DNA of 64,000 nt. It comes from Alkalinema pantanalense. GTDB taxonomy: Bacteria > Cyanobacteriota > Cyanobacteriia > Leptolyngbyales > Leptolyngbyaceae. Each line of letters begins with the position of its first letter. Position 1 is the stretch's first letter. The notes under the pieces were generated by a model that did no database searches, was not told the origin of the DNA, and worked only from the letters and a program-made list of their open reading frames with translations. Positions 16,683-26,950 of this stretch are shown piece by piece. The translations under genes and the position numbers were made by a program. Location: contig NZ_JBLZFX010000009.1 of the NCBI RefSeq assembly GCF_050753345.1, forward strand, positions 1-64,000, written 5' to 3'.

Positions 16683-19600
16683 TCAAGATTGAGGCGGAAT
16701 GAGGGTTTCAGAAGGGGGGATACAGGGTAGCTCGATCGTGAAACAGCTACCAACGTCAACTTCGCTGGTGAGGTGAACTTCGCCACCGTGGAGTTCTACA
16801 ATCTGTTTGACGAGGGCCAAACCTAAGCCAGTGCCTGTATATTGACGGTTGAGAGCACTATCAATTTGCATGAACGGCTGGAACAACTGGGCTTGATCTT
16901 CTGGCGCAATTCCAATGCCTGTATCACGAATGCTGATTTGCATTATATTATTGTCGATCGAACCATTGACCGTTACGATAATTTGTCCATTCTCGGGGGT
17001 AAATTTGACTGCATTGGTGAGTAAGTTAATGAGTACCTGTCGGATACGACGCTCATCTATACAGATGTGAGGTAGTTGGGTTGGCAATTGCAGATCAACC
17101 TGAATATTCTTTTTGAAGGCTTGTTGTTTAATAAAGGTCAAACTGGACTGGCATAGTAGTTTGAGATTGGTTGGCTGACAGTCTAGGGTAACTTGACCAG
17201 ATTCAATTTTGGCAACATCGAGAATGTCGTTAATCAGCGCTAAAAGGTGATTGCCACTGGTTTCAATCGTTTTAAGGGATCGCAGTTGCCGATCGTTGAG
17301 GGGGCCAAAGATCTGCTCTTGCAGCGCTTCGGACATTCCTAGAATTGCATTTAAGGGAGTGCGCAATTCGTGACTCATATTCGCTAGAAATTCATCTTTG
17401 AGCCTGGTAGCACGTAGTAATTCTTCGTTGGTATTTCTTAATTGGGCTTCAGCTTGTTTACGTTCAGAAATATCGCGGGAAATACAGATGAAGGATTGTA
17501 GTCCATTCCATTCCATCTGGCAGACGTAAATCTCAACGGGAAAGATCGAGCCATCTTTACGACGATGTAAGGTTTCTATTTTTCTAATGCGAGAAGTGTC
17601 CCAGGAAAAGTTTTGCAAATTGGCTTGAACCTCTTCTCGCGTCAAATTAGCATCCCAGTCGCTAACATTGAAATATCTGGCTTCTTCGGCGGTATACCCC
17701 AACATTTGAAAGAAGCTGACATTGGCTTCAAGGAGGTTGGCTTCGCTGTCTAGGATATGGATGCCATCGGAAGAGGTGTTAAAAATTGCAGTTCGCCATA
17801 ACACTTCCTGCTCCAGGGCAAGTTCGGCTTGTTTACGATCGGTGATATCTAGATTTAAACCTACTGTTCTAATAACTTCGCCTTGATCATTACGCTGGTT
17901 AAATGCCCGGGATTCAATAAAGCGGACTGTCCCATCGGGCCAGAGAATCCTAAACTCTACCAGGCTATTTCTTTGTTCTCGTAAAGATTGTTGTTCCATC
18001 TGTTGCACTTGGGTGAGATCGTCGGGATGGACTCGATTGAGCCAGTCTTCGTACTGACCGGAAAAGTCATCGGGTTGAACGCCATACAGAGCAAACATCC
18101 GACTATCCCAAATTAAACGATTACTCGCTGCGCTCCATTCCCAAATGCCGATATTAGCCCCTTCTAGGGCAAACTCCAGTCGTTCTGCAAGGGCCTGTAA
18201 TGCCTGTTCTGCTTGTTTACGATCGCGAATATCGATTAAAACGCCGCTCGATCGAGTGATTTGGCCATGGTCATCAAAGGTCGGACTGGAAACATCATAG
18301 AACCACACCAAGCTTCCATCGGCTGCAATCATCCGATATTCCATTTCACAATTGTTCTGAGCCTGAATCGCACAATCGAAATGGTGCTCAACTTGACTCA
18401 GGTCAGCCGCATAGACATGATTACGCCAGAAATTGGGCTCATTGAGCCAATCCGAGAGGGGATACCCGAGTATTTCCTCTGCTTTTTGGCTAACAAAGAT
18501 AAATTGATCGGTCTGGAGATCGTACTCCCAAACAATTCCATTCACCGATTGAATCAAGCTGTAGTATTTCTGGCGAGATTGCGCTAATTGGGTCTCAATG
18601 CGTTTACGATCGCTGATATCAACCACAATGCCATCCCAAACGACATCACCATTCTCTAATTGCTCGATATGGGACATATTTTTAACCCAGCGCAATCCCT
18701 TTTCAGGTAAAAGTAAGCGATAGGAACTGGTGAAAGGCTGTAGTGTATTTGCAGATAGGCGAATTTCATCACTTAACATAGGAACATCATCGGGATGAAT
18801 TTTGTCCCAAACTTGAGTTACCTCTTGCAGTGCAATTTCAGGTTCCACTTCAAAAATTTCACGCACTTGAGAACTGACATAGGTCAGATCATCGCTACCA
18901 TCAGGATGTAACACGTAGCGATAAATCATCCCTGGTACATTTTCAGTCATGTGATGAAATTGGGCTTGGCTCTCTTGCAGAGCCTGTTCTGTAATTTTGC
19001 GTTCTGTGATATTTGTCAAAGTACTCACATAGCCAACGACATTGCCGGACTCATCCAATTCCTGTGCCGACTGAACTTCAAACCAATTAATTGTTCCATC
19101 GGGCTTGAGGTGGCGACCTTCCCAGTTGCTTAAACGGATGACATCTGTAGAGTTGTTGGCGTTGGCTTCCTGCCAACAACTCGCTAAGTAATCACGATCG
19201 TCCGGGTGAATGGCTTCAATCCATCCGTAACCCAAGGCAGATTCTGGTGGCCTATCCGTCATTTCACTCCAACGATCGTTGAGATAGGTACAACGCATTT
19301 CAGCGTCAAAGCGGAGAATAGCCACTGGAGCCGCAGCAGCGAGACTTACATAACGGCGTTCGCTCTCTTGTAGAGCAATTTCAGCGTTTTTACGATCGGT
19401 GATATCGGTCAGTGTTCCGACATAACCAAGGACATTTCCCTGTTGATCAACCTCTCGTGCAACTTCACCGTAGTACCAAGTTACAGTCCCATCTGGTTGG
19501 AGATGACGGCCTTCTCTTCTGCCGGTTAATATCGTAAGATTCCCGATGCTTTTCTGGGAATAGACTTCCATCCAAGCTGCAATGACTGCCTCGCGCTCAT

Positions 19601-22600
19601 CTGGATGAATGGCATCTAGCCAGCCTTGGCCTAGGGCAGATTCCGTAGGCTTCCCGGTCATTTCACTCCAGCGTTCATTAACGTAAATGCAGTTAAGAGG
19701 TTGCTGATCAAAACGGAAAATAGCCACTGGAGCAGCAGCAGCAAGGCTAGCATAGCGGCGTTCACTTTCCTGAAGGGCAAGTTCAGCGTTTTTACGATCG
19801 GTGATATCGGTCAAGGTGCCAACATAGCCAATGATATTACCTGCTGCATCAAACTCTTGGGCAACTTGAGAATAAAACCAATTGACGGTACCATCCGGTC
19901 GTAGATGCCGCCATTCGCCTACTTGCAAAGATTGTGTGCTTGGAGAAGCCTGTTGACATAAATTTTCCCAGGTTGCGAGAAGACGATCGCGATCGTCAGG
20001 ATGTAAGGCATCAATCCATCCTTGCCCGAGGGCTGCTTCGATCGGGCGACCGGTCATTTCACTCCAACGCTCATTGACATAGACACAGTTTAAGGGTGAA
20101 TCAAAGCGGTAAATCGCTACGGGGACAGCATTGGCAAGGCTGGAATAGCGACGTTCGCTGTCTTGAAGCGCAATCTCTGCATTTTTGCGATCGGTAATGT
20201 CAGCCGCAATTCCAACGGTGCCTGCCAAATGGCCCTGGTTATTTCTAAAAGGTGTTTTTGTTGTTTCCAGCCAGCCTAATGTTCCATTGGCTAATGCAAC
20301 TCGCTCCTCAACGACCTTGCGTTGGCCCGATCGTAAAACCTGAAAATCATCCTGCCGATAGGCTTGTGCTAGATCATCAGGCCAAATATCATAGTCAGTC
20401 TGCCCAACGAGTTCTTCTGCTGCAAGGCCACAGGCTTCGGCAAAGGGTTGATTAACGGCAATGAATCGACTCTGTTCATCCTTAATCCAAGCAATGTGGG
20501 GAATGTTATTGAGTAAAGCTGCGAGATGATTTTGTTTCAGAATGAGTTCTTGTTCAATGATTTTGCGATCGGTAATATCCGTCAAGGTGCCAACATAGCC
20601 TAGGAGATTCCCCGACTCATCAAACTCCCGCACGGTCTGAACATAAAACCAAGTAATGGTGCCATCGGGATGTAAATGCCGACCCTCCCAACTACCTAGG
20701 GACATCGCTTGTGGAAAGACTTGCACATTAGCTTCAGACCAAGTAATAGCCTCTAACATGGCACGATCGTCGGGATGAATCGCCTCAATCCAACCTAGCC
20801 CGTAGCCTGATTCGATCGGACGTCCGGTCATTTCACTCCAGCGTTCGTTGAGGTAAATGCAGTTCAGCTGGGCATCAAACCGGAAAATAGCGACAGGGGC
20901 CGCAACAGTTAAACTGGCATACCGCCGCTCACTTTCCCGCAGTGCAATTTCAGCAGTTTTGCGATCGGTGATATCCGTTAAGGTGCCCACAAACCCAATC
21001 ACTTGCCCTGAATCATCCAACTCTTGGACAATCTTGGAATAGAACCAGTTAATCGTCCCATCAGGGTTCAAATGACGACCTTCTCCCGATGTTAGCAGTA
21101 GAAAATCGGAGTCCAGATTGTTCTGCAACTGCGCTAGATCTGATCGGGCCTGTTCGCGTTCTTCTGGATGTACCGCATCAAGCCAGCCTAACCCTAGGGC
21201 AGACTCCACCGATCTACCTGTCATTTCGCTCCAGCGTTCGTTGACGTAGGTACAGTTAAGCTGAGCATCAAAGCGGAAAATGGCCACAGGAGCCGCTGCC
21301 GCAAGGCTAGCATAGCGCCGTTCACTTTCCTGAAGCGCAATTTCAGCCATTTTACGATCGGTGATATCAAAAAAGATGCCATCCCAGGCAATCGCACCAT
21401 CGCTCTGGTGTTCGGGTTGCGAAATAGCTTGTATCCACTTAATCCTGCCTTGGGCGAGAATTAACCGAAATTCCTTGGTGCAGGGTTGCAAGGTTTGAGC
21501 AGATTGCAGAATGAGCGCTTGCAGGTGAGGGATATCGTCTGGATGTACCCTAGCCCACAGAGCTTGAGTCGTTTGCAGCAAGGCTTCGGGCTCTAGCTCA
21601 AACATGTCATAGAGACAGGGTCCTAAATAGGTGAAAGAATCTCCTCCATCTGCGTAGCGCACATAGCGATAGATCACCCCCGGAATATTTTCCGTCAGCC
21701 GTTGGTACTGCGCCTGACTTTCCTGCAAGGCCATTTCAGCCAGTTTACGATCGGTAATGTCCGTTAAAATGCCCTGATAACTGACAACTTGGCCGTTACT
21801 ATCCATAACGGGCGTTGTGCTCGCTCTGACCCACACATAGGGCCGATCTCGGTGGCAATGACGAAATTCTAGATAACTATTCTCTGAGTTAACCGTTCGT
21901 AATGAGCGTTTCTGGATTAACCAATCGCGATCGTCTGGATAGATGGCCTCCAGCGATGGTCTACCAATCCACTCACTGGGTTCCCAACCAAAGAGTGTTT
22001 TGAATTGAGGGGAAATATAGGTGAAGCGATCCTGTGTATCGATCGACCAAATGACGTCTTGTCCGCCCTCAATTAACCGCCGAAACTTAGCTTCACTTTC
22101 TGCGAGTTCGGCTTCAATGCGCTTACGATTGGTAATATCTGCCAAAATTCCCTGATAACCAATGACTTCCCCAGCCTCGTTAAGAATTGTGGTTGAACTG
22201 ATTCTTACCCAAACATAAGGCCGATCGCGATGACGCATTCGGAACTCAAGGTAGGCTATGGTTGATTGATGGTTTTGGGTGGCATGATGGGCTAGAAGCT
22301 GATCTCGATCGTCTGGATAAACTATCTCAATGCAGGGTTGATCAATCCAGTCCCTTGTATCCCACCCCGATAGCGATTTGAATTGGGGTGATAAATAGGT
22401 AAATCGCCATTGGCTATCCAATGCCCAAATGACATCTTGTCCCCCTTCTACCAATCGGCGGAATTTGGCTTCACTGTCTGCGAGTTCCGCTTCAATCTGC
22501 TTGAGTTGGGTGATATCTGTCAAAGTACTGATGCAACTGCATATTTGACCCTGCGCATCGAATTCAGGTCGAGCCTGAATATACACCCAGGTAACGCTAC

Positions 22601-24734
22601 CATCTGGACGCAAATGTCGCCCTTCAATTCCTTGCATCGCAATGAGGGGCACTAAATCAGGGTGGTTCTCAGAACTATTCCAAGGGGCTAACAGCCTTTC
22701 TCGATCTTCAGGATGAACCGCCTCAATCCAGCCTCGACCTAATGCAGATTCAACAGGTCTACCTGCCAATTCGCTCCAACGATCGCTAACATACACACAA
22801 TTCATGGGTGCATCAAACCGACAAACAGCCACGGGGGACACTTCTGCTAGAGTTGCGTAAAGCTTTTCGCTTTCTTGTAGGGCCAATTCAGCCTGTTTAC
22901 GATCGGTAATATCGATTTCTGAACCAATCATTCGTACAGCTTGCCCCGTGGCGTCTCGCATTGCTTGCCCACGATCCAGCACCCAAATATAAGAACCATC
23001 TTTGTGGCGACTGCGATACTCCAACTCAAACCACTCCGTTTCCCCGGCTAGATGAGCGGCGACCACAGCCATTGCCCGTTCATAGTCCTCTGGATGAATT
23101 CGACCGACGCATTCCTCAACTGCATCACCAATTTCATCATCTTGATATCCACGGTTCTGCTTCCAGCCACGGGAATAGAACTTAAGATTATTTTCTAAAT
23201 CCCAATCCCAAATGCCTGCTTTTGAACCATTGAAGGCTAGTTGCCAACGTTCTTCGCTCGCTTGGAGAGCGGCAGTGCGTTCCACCACCCTGTGTTCCAA
23301 TTCCTGATTCAGTTGATGGAGTGCCTCGATCGCCTGTGATCGCTCGATCTCAATTCCAGCAATGTTAGCGGATTGCTGTAGCCGTTCTAAGTCTTGGGAC
23401 TGGGGAACTCTTTGCTCACGATAATAAATTCCAAAAACCCCAAGGACTGTCCCTTCACTACTAACAATGGGAGCCGACCAACAGGCTCGCAAGTCGTAGG
23501 TTAATGCTAATGCCTGATAGTCTCGCCATAGCGGATCCGTCGTGATGTCAGATACAATGACCACCTCCCGGCGAAAGGCTGCTGTACCGCAGGAGCCAAC
23601 CCCTTCTCCAATGGGTGCTCCATCTACCGTATTGCAATAGGCCGAAGGCAAGCTGGGGGCTGCTATGCAATGTAAATGTCCTTCTTGGCACAGCAGAATC
23701 GAACACAGCGTTCCCGGTAGGTGAAATTCTGTGGTTCGTAGCAGTGCATCCAAAATATTAGGCAGTGGCTCTGCTTTCGCAATGCGTTCGAGGACTTTGT
23801 GTTGGCTGGCGAGCAGAAATTCTGTCCGTTTGCGATCGCTGATATCCGTAATTGTGCCAACATAACCGATTACCTGCCCATCTGCGTCACAAACACCGGC
23901 TGCTTGACCGTAGACCCAGCCTTCATTGCCATCAAAAAGCGGAACCCGATATTCAATGTGGAGGGGGTGATTTTCACGCAACGATCGTTCATATTCTTGA
24001 TGAATGCGGATCTGATTGTCTGGGGCATATGCTTGATGCCAGGGTTGGCCAATTAGGGCGGATGGTTGGACTCCGAGAATTTCACAGTAGCGATCGTTGA
24101 CGTAGGTGCAAATCCCTTCGGCATCGGTATGTAAAATTCCAACGGGAGAAGCCGCCACTAACGCAGCATAGCGCCGTTCACTTTCCTGAAGTTCGATCGT
24201 TGCTTTCTGTCGTGCAATCAATTCTGTTTGCAGTTGTTCGTTAGTGTCTTTGTGCACTTGAACGAGATCGTTGATTCGTTGGCTGTAATGGCTAAGCTGC
24301 TGCAAATCCTCATAGGTAATCAGCCCTGCTAAGCGATCGTCAGCATCCACGATCGGTAAATGGCTTAGCTGATTTTGCTCCATGAATCGGAGGGTTGTGC
24401 CCAGATCTGTGAGGTCAGATTCCTTCAGGGTAAGCGCTGGCTGCTGGAGGAGTTGGCGCAGGGAAATTTGCGTGATCGGTTGTTGTTGCGCTACAAGATT
24501 CAAGATGTCTCGATCGCTCACGACTCCCAGAATTTGGTCATCTTCCACCACTACGGCACAACGAGATCGGTGACTCTCTTCTAAGACGGATGGAGCGGAA
24601 TCATGCCTGCTCGTAAGCGTACTGATCTGAACAAGCACTTCCATCACAGTCGTGCTGGCATCCACGACGAGGGGATCTCGAAGAATGGTCGATTGTAGGT
24701 CAACCTGGGTCAGTGAGAACGCCTGAAGATCCAT
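16683..24734 (-). CDS. Giant multi-PAS sensor histidine kinase (2 CBS, 1 GAF, 16 PAS)
   Basis: A 2,683-residue kinase with no membrane span. Order on the minus strand: two CBS domains (about 24710-24290), PAS1 (24190-23820), GAF (23800-23340), a short coiled coil, PAS2-PAS16 in units of about 390 bases (23270-17460), HisKA and HATPase_c. Each PAS ends in a PAC with the stamp DITDRK. The phospho-acceptor is His2455 in SHELRTPLN (codon 17370-17372). N-box INLLTNAVKFTPENG, G1 DTGIGI, F LFQPF and G2 GTGLGLAL are all intact, so it should be active. No receiver is fused and no response regulator lies nearby, so it is an orphan kinase. ATG 24734 is preferred over TTG 24833. Ligands are unknown. Confidence 0.93.
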   Translation of the reverse strand: MDLQAFSLTQVDLQSTILRDPLVVDASTTVMEVLVQISTLTSRHDSAPSVLEESHRSRCAVVVEDDQILGVVSDRDILNLVAQQQPITQISLRQLLQQPALTLKESDLTDLGTTLRFMEQNQLSHLPIVDADDRLAGLITYEDLQQLSHYSQRINDLVQVHKDTNEQLQTELIARQKATIELQESERRYAALVAASPVGILHTDAEGICTYVNDRYCEILGVQPSALIGQPWHQAYAPDNQIRIHQEYERSLRENHPLHIEYRVPLFDGNEGWVYGQAAGVCDADGQVIGYVGTITDISDRKRTEFLLASQHKVLERIAKAEPLPNILDALLRTTEFHLPGTLCSILLCQEGHLHCIAAPSLPSAYCNTVDGAPIGEGVGSCGTAAFRREVVIVSDITTDPLWRDYQALALTYDLRACWSAPIVSSEGTVLGVFGIYYREQRVPQSQDLERLQQSANIAGIEIERSQAIEALHQLNQELEHRVVERTAALQASEERWQLAFNGSKAGIWDWDLENNLKFYSRGWKQNRGYQDDEIGDAVEECVGRIHPEDYERAMAVVAAHLAGETEWFELEYRSRHKDGSYIWVLDRGQAMRDATGQAVRMIGSEIDITDRKQAELALQESEKLYATLAEVSPVAVCRFDAPMNCVYVSDRWSELAGRPVESALGRGWIEAVHPEDRERLLAPWNSSENHPDLVPLIAMQGIEGRHLRPDGSVTWVYIQARPEFDAQGQICSCISTLTDITQLKQIEAELADSEAKFRRLVEGGQDVIWALDSQWRFTYLSPQFKSLSGWDTRDWIDQPCIEIVYPDDRDQLLAHHATQNHQSTIAYLEFRMRHRDRPYVWVRISSTTILNEAGEVIGYQGILADITNRKRIEAELAESEAKFRRLIEGGQDVIWSIDTQDRFTYISPQFKTLFGWEPSEWIGRPSLEAIYPDDRDWLIQKRSLRTVNSENSYLEFRHCHRDRPYVWVRASTTPVMDSNGQVVSYQGILTDITDRKLAEMALQESQAQYQRLTENIPGVIYRYVRYADGGDSFTYLGPCLYDMFELEPEALLQTTQALWARVHPDDIPHLQALILQSAQTLQPCTKEFRLILAQGRIKWIQAISQPEHQSDGAIAWDGIFFDITDRKMAEIALQESERRYASLAAAAPVAIFRFDAQLNCTYVNERWSEMTGRSVESALGLGWLDAVHPEEREQARSDLAQLQNNLDSDFLLLTSGEGRHLNPDGTINWFYSKIVQELDDSGQVIGFVGTLTDITDRKTAEIALRESERRYASLTVAAPVAIFRFDAQLNCIYLNERWSEMTGRPIESGYGLGWIEAIHPDDRAMLEAITWSEANVQVFPQAMSLGSWEGRHLHPDGTITWFYVQTVREFDESGNLLGYVGTLTDITDRKIIEQELILKQNHLAALLNNIPHIAWIKDEQSRFIAVNQPFAEACGLAAEELVGQTDYDIWPDDLAQAYRQDDFQVLRSGQRKVVEERVALANGTLGWLETTKTPFRNNQGHLAGTVGIAADITDRKNAEIALQDSERRYSSLANAVPVAIYRFDSPLNCVYVNERWSEMTGRPIEAALGQGWIDALHPDDRDRLLATWENLCQQASPSTQSLQVGEWRHLRPDGTVNWFYSQVAQEFDAAGNIIGYVGTLTDITDRKNAELALQESERRYASLAAAAPVAIFRFDQQPLNCIYVNERWSEMTGKPTESALGQGWLDAIHPDEREAVIAAWMEVYSQKSIGNLTILTGRREGRHLQPDGTVTWYYGEVAREVDQQGNVLGYVGTLTDITDRKNAEIALQESERRYVSLAAAAPVAILRFDAEMRCTYLNDRWSEMTDRPPESALGYGWIEAIHPDDRDYLASCWQEANANNSTDVIRLSNWEGRHLKPDGTINWFEVQSAQELDESGNVVGYVSTLTNITERKITEQALQESQAQFHHMTENVPGMIYRYVLHPDGSDDLTYVSSQVREIFEVEPEIALQEVTQVWDKIHPDDVPMLSDEIRLSANTLQPFTSSYRLLLPEKGLRWVKNMSHIEQLENGDVVWDGIVVDISDRKRIETQLAQSRQKYYSLIQSVNGIVWEYDLQTDQFIFVSQKAEEILGYPLSDWLNEPNFWRNHVYAADLSQVEHHFDCAIQAQNNCEMEYRMIAADGSLVWFYDVSSPTFDDHGQITRSSGVLIDIRDRKQAEQALQALAERLEFALEGANIGIWEWSAASNRLIWDSRMFALYGVQPDDFSGQYEDWLNRVHPDDLTQVQQMEQQSLREQRNSLVEFRILWPDGTVRFIESRAFNQRNDQGEVIRTVGLNLDITDRKQAELALEQEVLWRTAIFNTSSDGIHILDSEANLLEANVSFFQMLGYTAEEARYFNVSDWDANLTREEVQANLQNFSWDTSRIRKIETLHRRKDGSIFPVEIYVCQMEWNGLQSFICISRDISERKQAEAQLRNTNEELLRATRLKDEFLANMSHELRTPLNAILGMSEALQEQIFGPLNDRQLRSLKTIETSGNHLLALINDILDVAKIESGQVTLDCQPTNLKLLCQSSLTFIKQQAFKKNIQVDLQLPTQLPHICIDERRIRQVLINLLTNAVKFTPENGQIIVTVNGSIDNNIMQISIRDTGIGIAPEDQAQLFQPFMQIDSALNRQYTGTGLGLALVKQIVELHGGEVHLTSEVDVGSCFTIELPCIPPSETLIPPQS
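17460..23270 (-). repeat. Tandem array of 15 PAS-PAC coding units
   Basis: Units of about 390 bases whose junctions are marked by near-identical stretches such as TTTACGATCGGTGATATC (near 17835, 19388, 19791, 20958, 21349, 21742, 22898). Units PAS3, 7, 8, 10, 11 and 12 share one wording (PVAIFRFD, NERWSEMTGRP, EGRHL-PDGT, GYVGTLTDITDRK). PAS6 and PAS13 are a second pair (PG-IYRYV), and PAS4 and PAS5 a third (GGQDVIW). Confidence 0.9.
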
Positions 24735-25292
24735 GCAAGAAAAGCCAATAGTCGATCGATGAATGAAGTCTTGTCTTATGAACGAAACACCTATGCACTT
24801 AACATCCGGTGATAAATCAACTAAAGTGAACAATAAATTGATAATTTGACTGAATCATCCTTGCCTCTATCTTACTAACTTTGGCAGAGGTAAGATTACT
24901 AGAATCTAATAAATCCATTATGTTTCTGGGATCTGCGCTGCCTCACTTTCTATCTTGAAACTATCTTGAAATTGTTGTGTGCATCAATAATCTGGGATCC
25001 AACGATATATCTAACACGGAGGAGCAGTGGTATTCCGGGAAGGGGCGTTACGGTTAACAGAGTGGTTTGGAATGATTCAATATTGGTCTTTGTAGGGCGT
25101 TATCTAACGCTGATTTTCATCACCCAGTGACTTGGCTCGATTGTACTGAACGAATTGCCAGTCAGTAGAAGACAGAACAAACCGTAGTTATTCTGGAATC
25201 AGAAACGTTAAACTGCAATGATGAGAGGCAACACGATTGTTTTCGGTAATTCCTCGGTAATTCCTCGGTGAGTCAGCCATTGGAGCACAATT
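24735..25292. other. Gene-free divergent region with two tandem duplications
   Basis: This region separates the giant kinase and a methyltransferase and should hold both promoters. CTATCTTGAAA is repeated exactly at 24950-24960 and 24961-24971. TCGGTAATTCC is repeated exactly at 25243-25253 and 25254-25264, with a third partial unit. No gene, riboswitch or terminator was recognised. Confidence 0.6.
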
Positions 25293-26030
25293 ATGCAAGA
25301 TGGGTATAAGGAAGACCTAGCCTATATTCATGATGTTGGGCATAGTGATTATGCCCTCCAATCCGCTCCGGGAATCCTTGCCATTCTGGCTCAGTATGAC
25401 ATTCGAGAGGGGCTAGTTGTTGACTTAGGGTGTGGCAGTGGACTATCGGCACAGGAACTGACAAAAGCGGGTTATCAAGTGTTAGGTGTCGATCTGTCAG
25501 AGGCGTTGATCGAGATGGCGCGGTGCAGAGTCCCTACGGTGGAGTTTCGAGTGGAGTCTTTGTTTAAAACTGAACTTTCAACCTGTCATGCAGTTATTTC
25601 AATTGGTGAATGTCTCAATTATTTATGTGATCCGGATAGTGGTTGTTCAGCATTGGTCGAACTATTCGATCGAATATACAATGCTTTGATTCCCGGTGGA
25701 GTTTTTATTTTTGACATTGCGGAACCTGGGCAAGTCATGCAAGGGAGTACAACCAAAAGTTTTCGGGAGGGCAGAGATTGGATCGTATTAGTCGAGAAGG
25801 AAGAGGATCTGCGTCGATCGATCCTGACCCGGCGAATTACAACTTTACGCAAGGTAGACGAACATTACAGGCGGGAAGATGTTGTGCATCAAATGCGACT
25901 ATATTCAGCGGTAGACGTCGCTCAGATGTTACGAAACGCAGGGTTTCGGATTCAAATCATCCATCAATACGGGGAGTTTGAATTACCGCCTGCCCATGTT
26001 GCGTTTATTGCCTGGAAATCCAATAAGTAG
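25293..26030 (+). CDS. Class I SAM-dependent methyltransferase
   Basis: A 245-residue Rossmann-fold methyltransferase. Motif I is VVDLGCGSGLSAQELTKAGY, motif II ends in VLGVDLSEALI, and a post-motif strand gives FIFDIAEPGQV. The AdoMet site is complete; the substrate is not indicated, small-molecule targets being common in this group. The start at 25293 follows GGAGCACAATT, a good ribosome binding site. The stop is two bases from the stop of folP on the opposite strand, so the two genes end tail to tail with no room for a terminator. Confidence 0.85.
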   Translation: MQDGYKEDLAYIHDVGHSDYALQSAPGILAILAQYDIREGLVVDLGCGSGLSAQELTKAGYQVLGVDLSEALIEMARCRVPTVEFRVESLFKTELSTCHAVISIGECLNYLCDPDSGCSALVELFDRIYNALIPGGVFIFDIAEPGQVMQGSTTKSFREGRDWIVLVEKEEDLRRSILTRRITTLRKVDEHYRREDVVHQMRLYSAVDVAQMLRNAGFRIQIIHQYGEFELPPAHVAFIAWKSNK

Positions 26031-26032
26031 TA

Positions 26033-26896
26033 TTAACTTCGATCGCGCCATAACGCATCGGCCACCCGCACCACATCATACATTTCCGCCACATCATGCA
26101 CCCGCAAAATATCCGCTCCCTGGGCGATCGCCATACAGCACGTTGCCGCTGTTCCCCACACTCGCTGGGTCGGATCGGGCTGATCGAGAAGTTTCCCAAT
26201 AAAACTCTTGCGGGACGTACCTATTAAAATTGGACAGCCTAGTTGTTTAAATGCACTGCCTTGACGCAATAATTCAAGATTCTGCTCGGTGGTTTTGGCA
26301 AAACCAATGCCCGGATCAATGCAAAGCAAATCACGGGCAATTCCCGCCGCGATCGCTGCCGTAATCCGCCCTTGGAGGAAACCAATAATCTCTGCAATCA
26401 AATCCTCATAATCCGTCAGTTGCTGCATCGTTTGGGGTGTTCCCCGTAGATGCATCAAAATCAAAGGCACGCCTAGGGCTGCGACGGTAGACAGCATCTG
26501 TTCATCAAACGTTGAGCCTGAAATATCATTAATAATATCTGCTCCGGCAGCGATTGCGGCTTTCGCTACGTCTGCTTTAGTGGTATCGATCGAAATGGGA
26601 ATCCCATCAAATTGATGATTCGTTCGTAAGGCTTGTATGACTGGAATGACGCGATCGAGCTCTTCCGCTAAGCTAACATCCGCAGCATTGGGGCGAGTGG
26701 ATTGCCCTCCGATATCTAAAATATCCACCCCATGATCCCGCATGTGTTGAGCTTGGGCGATTGCAGCATTAACGGTGGTGAATTTGCCTCCATCACTAAA
26801 ACTATCTGGTGTTACATTCAACACACCCATTAAATAGGTTCGCTCACCCCAATTAAATTCCCGATCGCGCAGATGCCAAGCTTGCATAGAACTCAT
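26033..26896 (-). CDS. folP: Dihydropteroate synthase
   Basis: A 287-residue DHPS, joining p-aminobenzoate to dihydropterin pyrophosphate in folate synthesis. Signature segments are all present: MGVLNVTPDSFSDGG (pterin/phosphate loop), DILDIGGQSTRPNA, PISIDTTKADVAKAAIAAGA, DIINDISG, and the C-terminal GTSRKSFIG with the active-site Ser-Arg-Lys. Length is normal for the family. The ATG at 26896 gives three extra residues before a second ATG at 26887; either is possible. It lies downstream of the RibD-C gene on the same strand with 54 bases between. Confidence 0.95.
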   Translation of the reverse strand: MSSMQAWHLRDREFNWGERTYLMGVLNVTPDSFSDGGKFTTVNAAIAQAQHMRDHGVDILDIGGQSTRPNAADVSLAEELDRVIPVIQALRTNHQFDGIPISIDTTKADVAKAAIAAGADIINDISGSTFDEQMLSTVAALGVPLILMHLRGTPQTMQQLTDYEDLIAEIIGFLQGRITAAIAAGIARDLLCIDPGIGFAKTTEQNLELLRQGSAFKQLGCPILIGTSRKSFIGKLLDQPDPTQRVWGTAATCCMAIAQGADILRVHDVAEMYDVVRVADALWRDRS

Positions 26897-26950
26897 CCCA
26901 ACAAAAGGTCATTCTTTCAGCAACAAAACCTTCTCTAGTGTAGAAGCAAC

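Noticed and set aside
17460..23270. Repeats in the kinase gene as a mobile or non-coding array
   Set aside because: The frame is open across all units and each encodes a full PAS-PAC domain.
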